Source: an uncultured Flavobacteriaceae bacterium
Lineage (GTDB): Bacteria; Bacteroidota; Bacteroidia; Flavobacteriales; Flavobacteriaceae
DNA: 64,000 bases
Direction: 5' to 3'
Assembly (NCBI GenBank): GCA_947504035.1
Contig: CANNGA010000004.1
Span: 62,001-126,000, forward strand
Shown: positions 33,830 through 42,559 of the stretch, piece by piece
How positions within the stretch are numbered: the first letter of the stretch is position 1
Layout of the letters: each line of letters opens with the position of its first letter
Made by a program: the position numbers and the translations under genes
Notes under the pieces: generated by a model
Told to the model about the DNA's origin: nothing
The model's input: only the letters and a program-made list of their open reading frames with translations
Database searches by the model: none

Positions 33830-34312
33830 ATGAGAACGGTAACCCTACAACGCGGTCCCCTTTTATGTTGGGATATTTATGCCATGTATTTGATAAAACA
33901 AGGCGAACACTTTACCAAACAGTTGGAATTGGAACTGCTTAATTCGTACCGTGAAAAATTTAATTGGACTATAGATATAGAAGCACTTATAGAAACAGCG
34001 CATTATGAGGCTCTAGTCTTAACAGATTATAAGCAAGATATTTGTTGGGTGAATAAAGGGTTTACAAAAATGACAGGCTACTCTGCAAAGTATACCAAAG
34101 GAAAAAAGCCTAATTTTTTACAAGGGGCAAACACTTGTAAAGAAACACTTCACTCTATAAGAACTCACTTAAAACAAGGTAAAGTGGTTAATGAAACTGT
34201 TGTCAATTACAGGAAAAATGGCGAGACTTATGATTGTGCCATTCAAATTGTTCCATTACGCAATGCCCAATTAGAAGTAACACACCTTTTAGCTTTAGAG
34301 CATAGGGTGTAA
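33830..34312 (+). CDS. Single PAS-domain protein behind a cobalamin riboswitch
   Basis: About 160 residues from the ATG at 33830. Other starts are an ATG at 33776 and a TTG at 33761; I prefer 33830 because the conserved-looking part (LQRGPLLCWDIYAMYL) begins just after it. A PAS core is clear: a short helix, DYKQDICWVNKGFTKMTGYS, FLQGANTCKETL and the final strands (YDCAIQIVPLRN). It resembles LOV domains (FLQG) but the flavin-bonding Cys in the GRNCRFLQ position is replaced (GKKPNFLQG), so covalent flavin photochemistry is not expected. No output domain is present, so it likely works by protein contact. Confidence 0.75.
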   Translation: MRTVTLQRGPLLCWDIYAMYLIKQGEHFTKQLELELLNSYREKFNWTIDIEALIETAHYEALVLTDYKQDICWVNKGFTKMTGYSAKYTKGKKPNFLQGANTCKETLHSIRTHLKQGKVVNETVVNYRKNGETYDCAIQIVPLRNAQLEVTHLLALEHRV

Positions 34313-34338
34313 TCTTGACCCCTTAATTGGTTGAAGCC

Positions 34339-35502
34339 TTAGACTACAGAAGGCGTACTGAATGTTTGGATTAAATGTTCCAAAAGCGTTACATAATCCA
34401 GTAGCTCACGTTTCGCTATAAATTCATTAGCTCTATGGGCTTGGTCTATAGAACCAGGACCACAAATAATACTTTCTATACCTGCCGCATTGTATTGACC
34501 TGCTTCTGAAGCATAAGCAACGGTATCCAGATTGGTATTGGGATTAATTTTCGCCATAAGTTTAACAATACCACTGCTAACAGCACTATCAAAAGAGGTT
34601 ACAGGAGGGTGAACTGTTGTTGTTGCGATGCAGAACTCAGGAAAACGCGACTGTAATTCTTGTGTACGTCGCTCACAATGGTCATGAAAAGTCTTTAGAA
34701 TGGCATTTAAATCATCCTTAGGAATCACACGTGCATCCCAAGAAAACGATGCTTTATCAGCAATAACATTAGGAGCAATACCGCCATGAATTACGCCCGT
34801 ATGTAAAGACGAATGTGGCGGTGAAAAACGTTCATCACGGCTAGATTTTGCTAAGGCTTCCATTTTAGCTTCTAGCCACAGTACAAGACGGGCGGCCTCG
34901 TGTATGGCACTTACTTCCTTAAGAATACCACTGCTGTGCCCCGCAGAACCATTTACTGTAGTTGTGAACAAACAAATGCCTTTATGCCCTATAATAGGCT
35001 GTAAAAGTGAAGGCTCTCCTATAATGGCATATTTGGGCGTTTCTGTATAGTAGTTTTGAAGATGCGCAATTAATTCGGGAGCAGACAAGCACCCTATCTC
35101 TTCATCGTAAGAGAAGGCAAAATAAATAGGTGTTTTTAAATCTGCATTAACCAGTTGTGGCAGTACACTCAAACAACAAGCTATAAACCCTTTCATGTCA
35201 CAAGTGCCACGGCCATACAATTTACCATCACCTTTGTCGGTCAATACGAAAGGATCGGTATCCCAGGCTTGTCCTTTCACAGGCACCACATCGGTGTGTC
35301 CCGATAAAATAAGGCCACCATCTACAGCAGGACCAATGCGGCAATGTAGAGACGCTTTGGTGCCTTCGGCATTTGGGACCAATACACAGGGAACACCATA
35401 GGCTTCAATATGGGATTGTAACCAGTGTATAATAGATAAATTACTATCGCCTCCTAATACGGGAAAGCTTACGAGTTTAGAAAGCAGTTCTATGAGTGTC
35501 AT
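34339..35502 (-). CDS. argE: Acetylornithine deacetylase (M20 peptidase family)
   Basis: 387 residues. M20 metal-binding motifs are present: SGHTDVVPV with the first zinc His and its catalytic Asp, YGRGTCDMKG with the bridging Asp, FSYDEEIGC with the catalytic Glu pair, GEPS, and a C-terminal His (DQAHRANEF). It hydrolyses N-acetylornithine in arginine synthesis; related amidohydrolases with other N-acyl amino acids cannot be excluded. Its start overlaps miaA's stop by 4 nt, so the pair is co-transcribed. Confidence 0.88.
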   Translation of the reverse strand: MTLIELLSKLVSFPVLGGDSNLSIIHWLQSHIEAYGVPCVLVPNAEGTKASLHCRIGPAVDGGLILSGHTDVVPVKGQAWDTDPFVLTDKGDGKLYGRGTCDMKGFIACCLSVLPQLVNADLKTPIYFAFSYDEEIGCLSAPELIAHLQNYYTETPKYAIIGEPSLLQPIIGHKGICLFTTTVNGSAGHSSGILKEVSAIHEAARLVLWLEAKMEALAKSSRDERFSPPHSSLHTGVIHGGIAPNVIADKASFSWDARVIPKDDLNAILKTFHDHCERRTQELQSRFPEFCIATTTVHPPVTSFDSAVSSGIVKLMAKINPNTNLDTVAYASEAGQYNAAGIESIICGPGSIDQAHRANEFIAKRELLDYVTLLEHLIQTFSTPSVV

Positions 35503-36467
35503 TTTAGGTGTGGCGTTATGGTATCTATAATATGTGTTGTGTCGTCTAAATAATCAAACCAAAGTGTGTCTTGGTTTCTTTTAAACCAAGTGCTTTGGCG
35601 TTTGGCAAAACGACGGGTATTCTTTTTAATTTCAGACACGGCGACATCTAAAGGCCACGTGCCGTCTAAATAATTAAAAATTTCCTTGTAACCAACAGTA
35701 TTTAAGGCATTACAGGTCTTGTATTGTTCTAAAGCTGTGACTTCATCTAATAAACCTTCAGCCATCATGATATCGACACGTTTGTTGATACGGTCGTAAA
35801 TGATAGAGCGGTCTGCAGTTAGGCCAACGGTTAGGGTTTTAAAGGGGCGTTTCTTTTCTTTTTTATTGAGAAAATAAGAATAGGGTTGCCCTGTGCCTAT
35901 GCAAATTTCTAAAGCACGAATAACACGATGCGGATTAGCTATAGCTATAGTATCGTAACTTTTAGGATCTAACGTTTTGAGCTGCTCTTGTAAATGCAAA
36001 AGGCCTTTGGTTTCTAAAGCTTGATTTAAAGTAGGCCGTATATGGTCTGCGACTTTAGGAAAATCGTCTAAGCCTTTAGTCACAGCATCCACATAAAGGC
36101 CAGAGCCACCTACCATAATAACAATACGATGTTTTTTAAATAAAGCCTCTAAACAGGCGATAGCTTCTTTTTCGAAAGCACCAACACTGTAGGGGCTATG
36201 TATAGAGGTATGTTGTATAAAATGATGCGGTGCAGCAGCAAGTTCGTCTTGAGATGGTGCGGCAGTACCTATTTGCATTTCTTTAAAAAATTGTCGCGAA
36301 TCCGCAGATATGATTTCAGTATTAAAATGCTGCGCTAATTTTAAACTTAATGCTGTTTTACCAATAGCAGTGGGACCCACTATAGAAATTAAATATGTAT
36401 GTGAAGCGTCTATGTGTTTGTCTTTTGAAGTTGGAACAAAGGTACTATGAAAATCAAACTCTACCAA
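35499..36467 (-). CDS. miaA: tRNA dimethylallyltransferase MiaA
   Basis: 322 residues. The P-loop is GPTAIGKT, followed by ISADSRQFFKEMQIGTAAPS, VMVGGSGLYVDAVTKGLDDFP and the C-terminal RFAKRQSTWFKR. It transfers a dimethylallyl group to A37 of tRNAs reading UNN codons. The N-terminus has about 20 residues before the P-loop strand that family members usually lack; no inner ATG exists there, so the extension is either real or the start is a non-ATG codon. argE overlaps downstream. Confidence 0.93.
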   Translation of the reverse strand: MVEFDFHSTFVPTSKDKHIDASHTYLISIVGPTAIGKTALSLKLAQHFNTEIISADSRQFFKEMQIGTAAPSQDELAAAPHHFIQHTSIHSPYSVGAFEKEAIACLEALFKKHRIVIMVGGSGLYVDAVTKGLDDFPKVADHIRPTLNQALETKGLLHLQEQLKTLDPKSYDTIAIANPHRVIRALEICIGTGQPYSYFLNKKEKKRPFKTLTVGLTADRSIIYDRINKRVDIMMAEGLLDEVTALEQYKTCNALNTVGYKEIFNYLDGTWPLDVAVSEIKKNTRRFAKRQSTWFKRNQDTLWFDYLDDTTHIIDTITPHLK

Positions 36468-36585
36468 TTTCTAATTAAGACGGCACGTTTTAAATTTGTA
36501 TTTTAGTACGCACTTTTAAACGCATAGTGTAACTTTGATACACTGTAACGATTTAAAATAGAATTAACTTTATATAAAATATACG

Positions 36586-37095
36586 ATGCATATATTGCAA
36601 TTATGTTTGACTGGCCTATTGTGTTTTTCAAACTGTACTACCGATGAAACTGTTATGGCGCCAACAAACACTATCATGCTTCAAGAAGCAGATATGGAAA
36701 CTCCCAACCCAGCTACAGATGCTAAAGTGATTAGTGTAAAAGCGACAGGAACGGAAGGCGCTTATCATTTTAGTGTAGGTATAGAAAGTCCAGATACAGG
36801 TTGTGAGCAGTATGCCAATTGGTGGGAGGTGGTTACAGAAGATGGTAATTTGATTTACAGACGTATTTTAGGACATAGTCATGTTAATGAGCAACCTTTT
36901 GTGCGCTCTGGAGGCGCTGTAGGCATTAAAGCCAATCAGGTTGTTATTGTAAGAACGCATATGAATACTACGGGTTACGGGACCCGCGTTTTTAAAGGTA
37001 CAGTAGCATCGGGGTTTGTCGCAACTACGGTTGCAGAGGAATTTGCAAAAGCAGTAGCAAAACAGAATCCTGTTCCCACGGGCTGCGCTTTTTAA
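36586..37095 (+). CDS. Putative lipoprotein, unknown function
   Basis: 169 residues. The N-terminus has a hydrophobic stretch and a lipobox-like FSNC (Cys17), so it is probably a lipoprotein. The mature part is a beta-rich domain (VISVKATGTEGAYHFSVGIES, WWEVVTEDGNLIYRRIL, HVNEQPFVRSGG) with two Cys (DTGCEQYANWW, PTGCAF) that could form a disulfide. I do not recognise a named family. It precedes the sterol-desaturase-like gene by 28 nt on the same strand, so the two may be co-transcribed. Confidence 0.7.
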   Translation: MHILQLCLTGLLCFSNCTTDETVMAPTNTIMLQEADMETPNPATDAKVISVKATGTEGAYHFSVGIESPDTGCEQYANWWEVVTEDGNLIYRRILGHSHVNEQPFVRSGGAVGIKANQVVIVRTHMNTTGYGTRVFKGTVASGFVATTVAEEFAKAVAKQNPVPTGCAF

Positions 37096-37123
37096 TAGTC
37101 ACCTCTTATATTTTAGTCTATCA

Positions 37124-37996
37124 ATGAATAGTTATATACAGATATTTGTAAATGCTTTTAAGGGCACTTTGGATTGGACATACAGCTCTATAGTATTTGA
37201 GGTGCCTTGGTATACCAATTATTTTTGGGGCTTAATTGTAATTTCACTTTTAGTTTGGGCTATAGAAGTGCTTTTTCCATGGCGTAAAACGCAGGCTATC
37301 TTTAGAAAAGATTTTTGGTTAGACGGATTTTATATGTTTTTCAATTTTTTTATCTTTTCTATAGCGATTAGTGGTATTTATGAGATTTTAGCCTTGTTTT
37401 TTTCTCAGTTAGGTATTACTTCTAAAAGTGTAGCGCTTATAACACCGTCTGCATGGCCTTTATGGGGACAACTTGTTGTGTTTTTTATTGTTTTAGATTT
37501 TGTGCAATGGCTAACGCATAGAATGCTTCATAAATTTTCTTTTTTATGGCAATTTCATAAAGTGCACCATAGCGTTAAAGAAATGGGTTTTGCAGCGCAT
37601 TTACGGTACCATTGGATGGAAAATATCCTGTACAAGCCATTAAAAACATTGGCAGTAATGTTGTTGTTTGGTTTTGAACCAGAGCAGGCGTATATCGTCC
37701 ATTTTTTGGCGATTACTATAGGGCATCTTAACCATGCGAATGTGAAAATTACATGGGGGCCTTTAAAATACATTTTTAATAATCCCGTGATGCATTTATA
37801 CCATCATGCCTACACACTCCCAGAAGGACGTTATGGCATTAATTTTGGCATTAGTTTAAGCCTATGGGACTATCTTTTTAAAACAAATTATGTGCCCGAA
37901 GACAGTGGTACGATCCGGTTAGGTTTTCCTGGAGATGATACTTTTCCGTCTTCTTTTATAGCACAGAATACCTACGGATTTAAAGATAAAGACTAA
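37124..37996 (+). CDS. Sterol desaturase / fatty acid hydroxylase family membrane protein
   Basis: 290 residues with four or so membrane helices. The diiron His motifs of the superfamily are present: HRMLH, FHKVHHS, HLRYHWMEN and a late LYHHAY. Such enzymes hydroxylate or desaturate lipids with O2. The exact substrate (sterol-like, hopanoid, fatty acyl or carotenoid) is not visible. It converges on the NRPS operon: 55 nt separate its stop from that of the phosphopantetheinyl transferase. Confidence 0.88.
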   Translation: MNSYIQIFVNAFKGTLDWTYSSIVFEVPWYTNYFWGLIVISLLVWAIEVLFPWRKTQAIFRKDFWLDGFYMFFNFFIFSIAISGIYEILALFFSQLGITSKSVALITPSAWPLWGQLVVFFIVLDFVQWLTHRMLHKFSFLWQFHKVHHSVKEMGFAAHLRYHWMENILYKPLKTLAVMLLFGFEPEQAYIVHFLAITIGHLNHANVKITWGPLKYIFNNPVMHLYHHAYTLPEGRYGINFGISLSLWDYLFKTNYVPEDSGTIRLGFPGDDTFPSSFIAQNTYGFKDKD

Positions 37997-38051
37997 GTGC
38001 TAAAAAATGCGGCAGTCAATAGAAGTCGTAGCAGGCCTTAAAGAGTAGTGC

Positions 38052-38789
38052 TTAGAAGTGATCGTTGAAATTAAAATCAAAATAAGACACCTTATCCACG
38101 TTGCCTTTAAAAGCCAAAGCGGCTTTATAAGCGTTGGAAGTTTCGAAAGGAATGAGTTGCCAGTCTTTAGCTTCGGTAGCATCCCACTGGGTTTCGTACA
38201 CTTTAGCAGAGGTCTCACTATCTAAACTTACCGAAAACTGATCTAAAGGAAAGGAAAGGCCTGTCGCTTTGGCTTTAATAAAGGCTTCTTTTCGCGTCCA
38301 ACCTCTATAAAATATATCGGTTTGTAGGGCTTTCGGATAGCGGTGTATGGCTTTAATTTCTTGTGCAGAAAAATAATTGTCTACAATATCTAAAACATTA
38401 AAGTCACGCTTAATGTATTCGACATCAACACCAATATCATGATGGTGTACAAAGGCAAAGACAATCATTTTATGGGCGTGAGACACATTAAATTTCAAAC
38501 TAGTATTGGGCACATAAGGTTTGCCATAAGTACCATATTCTAGGGAGACATCTGTTGGGAATTGTTGCAAATACAAGCCCAGTAAATGCCTTAAAACACC
38601 ACGTGCGCATACCGACACCAGTTTGTCTTTTTCGAATACAAACTTCTGCGCTTTTGCTTTTTCTTTTGCGGATAAAAGCGCATAAAAGGCCGATGGTGTG
38701 TTTTTGGCATCTGGGACTTTAAAGGTCCAAACGTGAACCTCTTGGTCTAATTTAAATTTTGGCAGCACTTTAGGCTTGTGATCGTTCAT
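38052..38789 (-). CDS. 4'-phosphopantetheinyl transferase (Sfp type)
   Basis: 245 residues. The Sfp signatures are present: FNVSHAHKMIVFAF, GVDVEYIKRDF and WTRKEAFIKAKATGLSFPLDQF, holding the Mg-binding Asp/Glu residues. It moves the phosphopantetheine arm of CoA to carrier-protein serines and should activate the carrier domains of the neighbouring NRPS genes. It is the last gene of the minus-strand operon and overlaps the C-PCP-TE gene by 20 nt, so it belongs to the cluster. Confidence 0.93.
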   Translation of the reverse strand: MNDHKPKVLPKFKLDQEVHVWTFKVPDAKNTPSAFYALLSAKEKAKAQKFVFEKDKLVSVCARGVLRHLLGLYLQQFPTDVSLEYGTYGKPYVPNTSLKFNVSHAHKMIVFAFVHHHDIGVDVEYIKRDFNVLDIVDNYFSAQEIKAIHRYPKALQTDIFYRGWTRKEAFIKAKATGLSFPLDQFSVSLDSETSAKVYETQWDATEAKDWQLIPFETSNAYKAALAFKGNVDKVSYFDFNFNDHF

Positions 38790-41214
38790 TTTTAACGAGA
38801 TATGTTTCTATAGTGTTCGCCATAGCATTAGCATAAGGCGCATCAAATAACTGATGGTGTTTCCCCATTGTATATACAGGCGTCACCTTACCATCTGTGA
38901 TGGCTTCCCAAGTGCTAATATAAATAGGATTTAAGTTTTGATCGGCTTTTTCTGTTAAAATTAACAACACATCATCAGGATGCTTTTTAGACCATGTGTA
39001 AGCTTTGTAAATGCGGATAAGGTTGCGTTTAATAGCCTCTAAATTTTTCTTTGTTTCCGATGCAAAAAGTTGAATGACCTTAGCTTCAAAAAAGCGCTCA
39101 TAGTTATTAGAAATCATTAATTTTAGAGCACTTAAGGGCGATTTTATAAGGCGGTTTGCAAAACCATAAATGCGCATCTTTATGCGATCTGGACTCGCAA
39201 AATCTTCTTGTTTTATAATGCTGTCTACCACAATAAGATGAGTTTGAGTCGCATCTGCTTTTAAAATAGACGCAATTTCTATACCCACAGCAGGACTAAA
39301 ACAATAGACTAATAAATTATAGGGTCCTTCGGGTTGTATGGCCTTAATTTCTTTGGCATAATCTTTTGCCATATCTTCTATACTACCATGCATTTCATTG
39401 CCGCCATGTGTGCCAGAAGGTTGTATGGCGTAAACAGGCCTATCGGGATCTAAAGCATTAGCGATGGCGTTAAAGAAAAACACAAAGCCTCCACCACCAT
39501 GGATACAAAATAAAGGTGTTTTCGAGCCTTGAGATTTAATGGGTACAACAAATTTCCAAGATTCAGAAGGTGCATCTTTTAAGATATACGCGGCAAGCGT
39601 TTCTATAGTAGGGTGTTTTAAAAGAGTAATGGGGGGGATTTTAACCTGAAGCCGTCGTTCTATAAGGGTAAACATTTTTATAGCCAATAGGGATTTGCCT
39701 CCTATTTTGAAAAAATGATCTTGTAATCCTATAGATTTTATATGTAGTAGGTCTTCCCATATTTTTAAAAGCTCTAGTTCTATTTTATTTTTAGCACCTC
39801 GAGGTAAGTTCGAGAGGTCTTTTTGAGATTTCACCACCTTCCTGGAAGGCAGCTGTGGCTCTGGCAATTGATTAAGAAGAGAATCTAAAGGTGTTTCAGG
39901 ACTGTCGTAGAGGAGATCTAAAAGTGTTTTAAAGCCTTCCAATAGCCAATTTGCTGTGTCATAGTTGCATATAGAGGTATCACTGCGCAGCTGTATATGT
40001 ATCGTATCTTCTATTTTAAGAGTGACGGTTATGGGGTAGGTTGTTGTGATACCACTTTCAAATCCATGTACCTTTAAAGACGCACTTTTAATGGTTTCCC
40101 AAGGGAAATTTTCGAAAATGAAGAGACTGTCAAACAGTTGCCCAGAGGTGTGCGCTATACTGTCAGAAATCGTACTTAGGGTATAGTGTTCAAATTGTCT
40201 GGCTTGTAATTGCTGCTGTTGTATAGCTTGAAACCAGTTTTTTAAAGGAAGCGCTTTATCGACTAAGGTTCTTACGGGGAGTACATTGGCAAACATACCA
40301 GCCATAAGTTCCATATGTTGAAAATTACCAGACCTTCCAGATACAGTAGTGCCATAGGTGACGTCTGTAGTATTAAAATAGCGCGATAATATAAGACTCC
40401 AAAGCCCTTGAAACAGTGTGTTTGAGGTAATTTGATATGTTTTGGCTAAGGCTTTTGCTTTGGTAACTGCATCATGATCTAAAAAACGGTCATGTGTGTT
40501 AAGTTGCATAGCTTCCGAAGCAGGGGTTTTAAATAAAGAAGGCGTTTTAAAGTCTTTAAATGATGTTTTCCAAAACAGATCTGCCGCATCAGCATCGCAG
40601 TGTTTTAAATGTTTTAAATACGAGGTGTAAGAAGGAACAGGAGGAAGGTTTGCCGTTTTTTCATCGGCTAGAGTTTCGTAAAAGCTAAAGACATCTTTAA
40701 GGATGATGCTAGAAGACCAACCATCTAGGAGTAAATGGTGGCAACCCCATAGCAGTTTATAGGTGTTCGCATCGGTTTGTATAAGATAAACTTTAGATAA
40801 AGGAGCGTTTTGAAAATCAAGATTATCCGCCTTCATATCTGCTTTTAAGGTGCTCAATTTAATGCCTTGCGTCACCTTGTCTCTATGGCTCCAATCTTCT
40901 ATACTACAATTTAATGAGCCTTCTGGTTTTACAATTTGCACAGGGGTTTTAACTGTTTCCCAATGTACAGAAGTTCTTAAGACGGCATGACGTTTTGTTG
41001 CTAAGGCCCAAGCGTTTTTAAATAATGTTGTGTTTAAAGCACCATCTATAGTACATTGTACAATTAAAAACCCTTGATCTTCTGTCGCGGACAAATGGTG
41101 AAATAAGATCCCCTGTTGCATGGTGCTAAGCGGGTAAATGGCTTCTATTTTTTTAGTGTCTTTCGTGTTAAGCGCTGTGTTCATGCTGTTTTTTTTACTG
41201 TAGGATAAGTGCAT
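38770..41214 (-). CDS. NRPS termination module C-PCP-TE (no adenylation domain)
   Basis: 814 residues from the ATG at 41214; an ATG ten codons later (41184) is an equally good start. Condensation domain about 25-440: HHLLLDG (His159-Asp164), and the front motif YPLSTMQQGILFHH resembles DCL-type domains. PCP about 470-545 with the arm serine in IGGKS (Ser508). Thioesterase about 555-805: CIHGGGGFVFF, nucleophile Ser640 in CFSPA, Asp664, and late His786/787. The expected GxSxG glycines are replaced in the nucleophile elbow. With no A domain, the carrier must be loaded in trans or the module only condenses and releases. It ends in a 20-nt overlap with the phosphopantetheinyl transferase gene. 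Confidence 0.9.
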   Translation of the reverse strand: MHLSYSKKNSMNTALNTKDTKKIEAIYPLSTMQQGILFHHLSATEDQGFLIVQCTIDGALNTTLFKNAWALATKRHAVLRTSVHWETVKTPVQIVKPEGSLNCSIEDWSHRDKVTQGIKLSTLKADMKADNLDFQNAPLSKVYLIQTDANTYKLLWGCHHLLLDGWSSSIILKDVFSFYETLADEKTANLPPVPSYTSYLKHLKHCDADAADLFWKTSFKDFKTPSLFKTPASEAMQLNTHDRFLDHDAVTKAKALAKTYQITSNTLFQGLWSLILSRYFNTTDVTYGTTVSGRSGNFQHMELMAGMFANVLPVRTLVDKALPLKNWFQAIQQQQLQARQFEHYTLSTISDSIAHTSGQLFDSLFIFENFPWETIKSASLKVHGFESGITTTYPITVTLKIEDTIHIQLRSDTSICNYDTANWLLEGFKTLLDLLYDSPETPLDSLLNQLPEPQLPSRKVVKSQKDLSNLPRGAKNKIELELLKIWEDLLHIKSIGLQDHFFKIGGKSLLAIKMFTLIERRLQVKIPPITLLKHPTIETLAAYILKDAPSESWKFVVPIKSQGSKTPLFCIHGGGGFVFFFNAIANALDPDRPVYAIQPSGTHGGNEMHGSIEDMAKDYAKEIKAIQPEGPYNLLVYCFSPAVGIEIASILKADATQTHLIVVDSIIKQEDFASPDRIKMRIYGFANRLIKSPLSALKLMISNNYERFFEAKVIQLFASETKKNLEAIKRNLIRIYKAYTWSKKHPDDVLLILTEKADQNLNPIYISTWEAITDGKVTPVYTMGKHHQLFDAPYANAMANTIETYLVKNERSQA

Positions 41215-41226
41215 AGAGATTTGGGT

Positions 41227-42558
41227 TTAGAGATAAGGTGTTAATGGGGTTGTGCTGTTATTTACGTAGGTCTTGTGTAGACGTGCCATGTATTTTTTAA
41301 GAGACGTATCATGTAATACGGTATGAATTTTTGTGTTTATACTTTCAATACTATCTATAGTTTTGTCGCCTCGTAAGCCTATTTTATGATAGGCGAGACG
41401 TGCTGCATTGCCATCTTGATCGTAGTGCTGTCCAGAATATACAAGCATAGGCACCTTAAAATGAATGCATTCATTTATGGTATGGATACCGCCGTGGTTT
41501 ATACTACAATCGGTATGCGCGAGTACGGGAAGTTGAGGGACCCAACGGTGCAGAAATACATTTTTAGGCACAGCCGTTAAGGTATCAGGAATTGTTTTGC
41601 CTCCAAATGAAATAAGCAGTAACCAGTTGTTTTCATTGGCCACAGCTTTTATAAGTTTTGTTAAAAATGTGACATCCTCAGTAGGTGCCATAGTGGTAAG
41701 AGAGCAGTAAATAAGCTTCTTTTTGGTACTGTTTTTTAAGTTGATTATGGCGTTAATAGCATCTGGCATCTCAATTTTAGTACGATTTTCTGCAACCATA
41801 GCCCCAATGTATTGTACTGTGCTTGGCTTTTTATAGGGAAACTCAAGGGCTTCCATAACCATATAAAGGCTATCTATATTTTTATAGATAAATGCAGACG
41901 GGAAATTTCTTGAAATGCATTGAACAGTTGTTAAGCGTTCTTGTTTTAGGTACTGTTTTAATACCGAACGCCTGCTGTGTTCTAAACGTAGATTGTCCAT
42001 AACCATACGTCCTATAATTTTTAATTTGAGCTGTAACCATTCGAATTCAATACCTAAACGACTGCCACTAAACCCTTGTTTAGGTATGATTGTACTGCGT
42101 AAAGGTGGCAAATTGGATTGCCTTTGATTGAATAAAAAACAACTTAATAATTTTGTGTTTATGTTTAATTTAAGCGCAGGTAAAATAGCTTCATGAATTT
42201 CTAAATCTATAAGAGCGACATCTGGGTTTAAGGTGTTTAGAATGCGTTCGTAGTCTAAAAGTTGAAGTGCCGTAATCCCTGCATTGTATTGCTGTTTTAA
42301 ATGGGTGTAGTGGTAAATGTATTTAAAAAAGGTACTGTATTTTTTCTGGCGTAAGGCTTCTGTGTTTAAAAATGAAAATTTAAAGTTAATCTCAGGAAGT
42401 TGCACATAAGAAAGCCCTTGAGCTTTAACGAGAGCCTCAATAGGTTTCGGACACAAATAGGTAATGCGATGGCCTTCTGTTTGAAGCCTATGTGCCAGTT
42501 GAAAACTGGCATTTGTAATACCAACCAAGCCTGATGTTATGATAGCGATGTGTTTCAT
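41227..42558 (-). CDS. UDP-glycosyltransferase-like enzyme (GT1 family)
   Basis: 443 residues. The start MKHIAIITSGLVGITNASFQLAHRL and the C-terminal donor-binding segment INHGGIHTINECIHFKVPML...QHYDQDGNAARL fit GT1 enzymes such as macrolide or carotenoid glycosyltransferases. It most likely adds a sugar to the peptide product. It sits between the two NRPS genes with a 1-nt gap to the upstream one and 12 nt to the next, so it is part of the cluster. The donor sugar is unknown. Confidence 0.88.
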   Translation of the reverse strand: MKHIAIITSGLVGITNASFQLAHRLQTEGHRITYLCPKPIEALVKAQGLSYVQLPEINFKFSFLNTEALRQKKYSTFFKYIYHYTHLKQQYNAGITALQLLDYERILNTLNPDVALIDLEIHEAILPALKLNINTKLLSCFLFNQRQSNLPPLRSTIIPKQGFSGSRLGIEFEWLQLKLKIIGRMVMDNLRLEHSRRSVLKQYLKQERLTTVQCISRNFPSAFIYKNIDSLYMVMEALEFPYKKPSTVQYIGAMVAENRTKIEMPDAINAIINLKNSTKKKLIYCSLTTMAPTEDVTFLTKLIKAVANENNWLLLISFGGKTIPDTLTAVPKNVFLHRWVPQLPVLAHTDCSINHGGIHTINECIHFKVPMLVYSGQHYDQDGNAARLAYHKIGLRGDKTIDSIESINTKIHTVLHDTSLKKYMARLHKTYVNNSTTPLTPYL

Positions 42559-42559
42559 G

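Noticed and set aside
33830-34312. True LOV photoreceptor
   Set aside because: The reactive Cys motif is replaced by GKKPNFLQG, so the covalent flavin bond cannot form.
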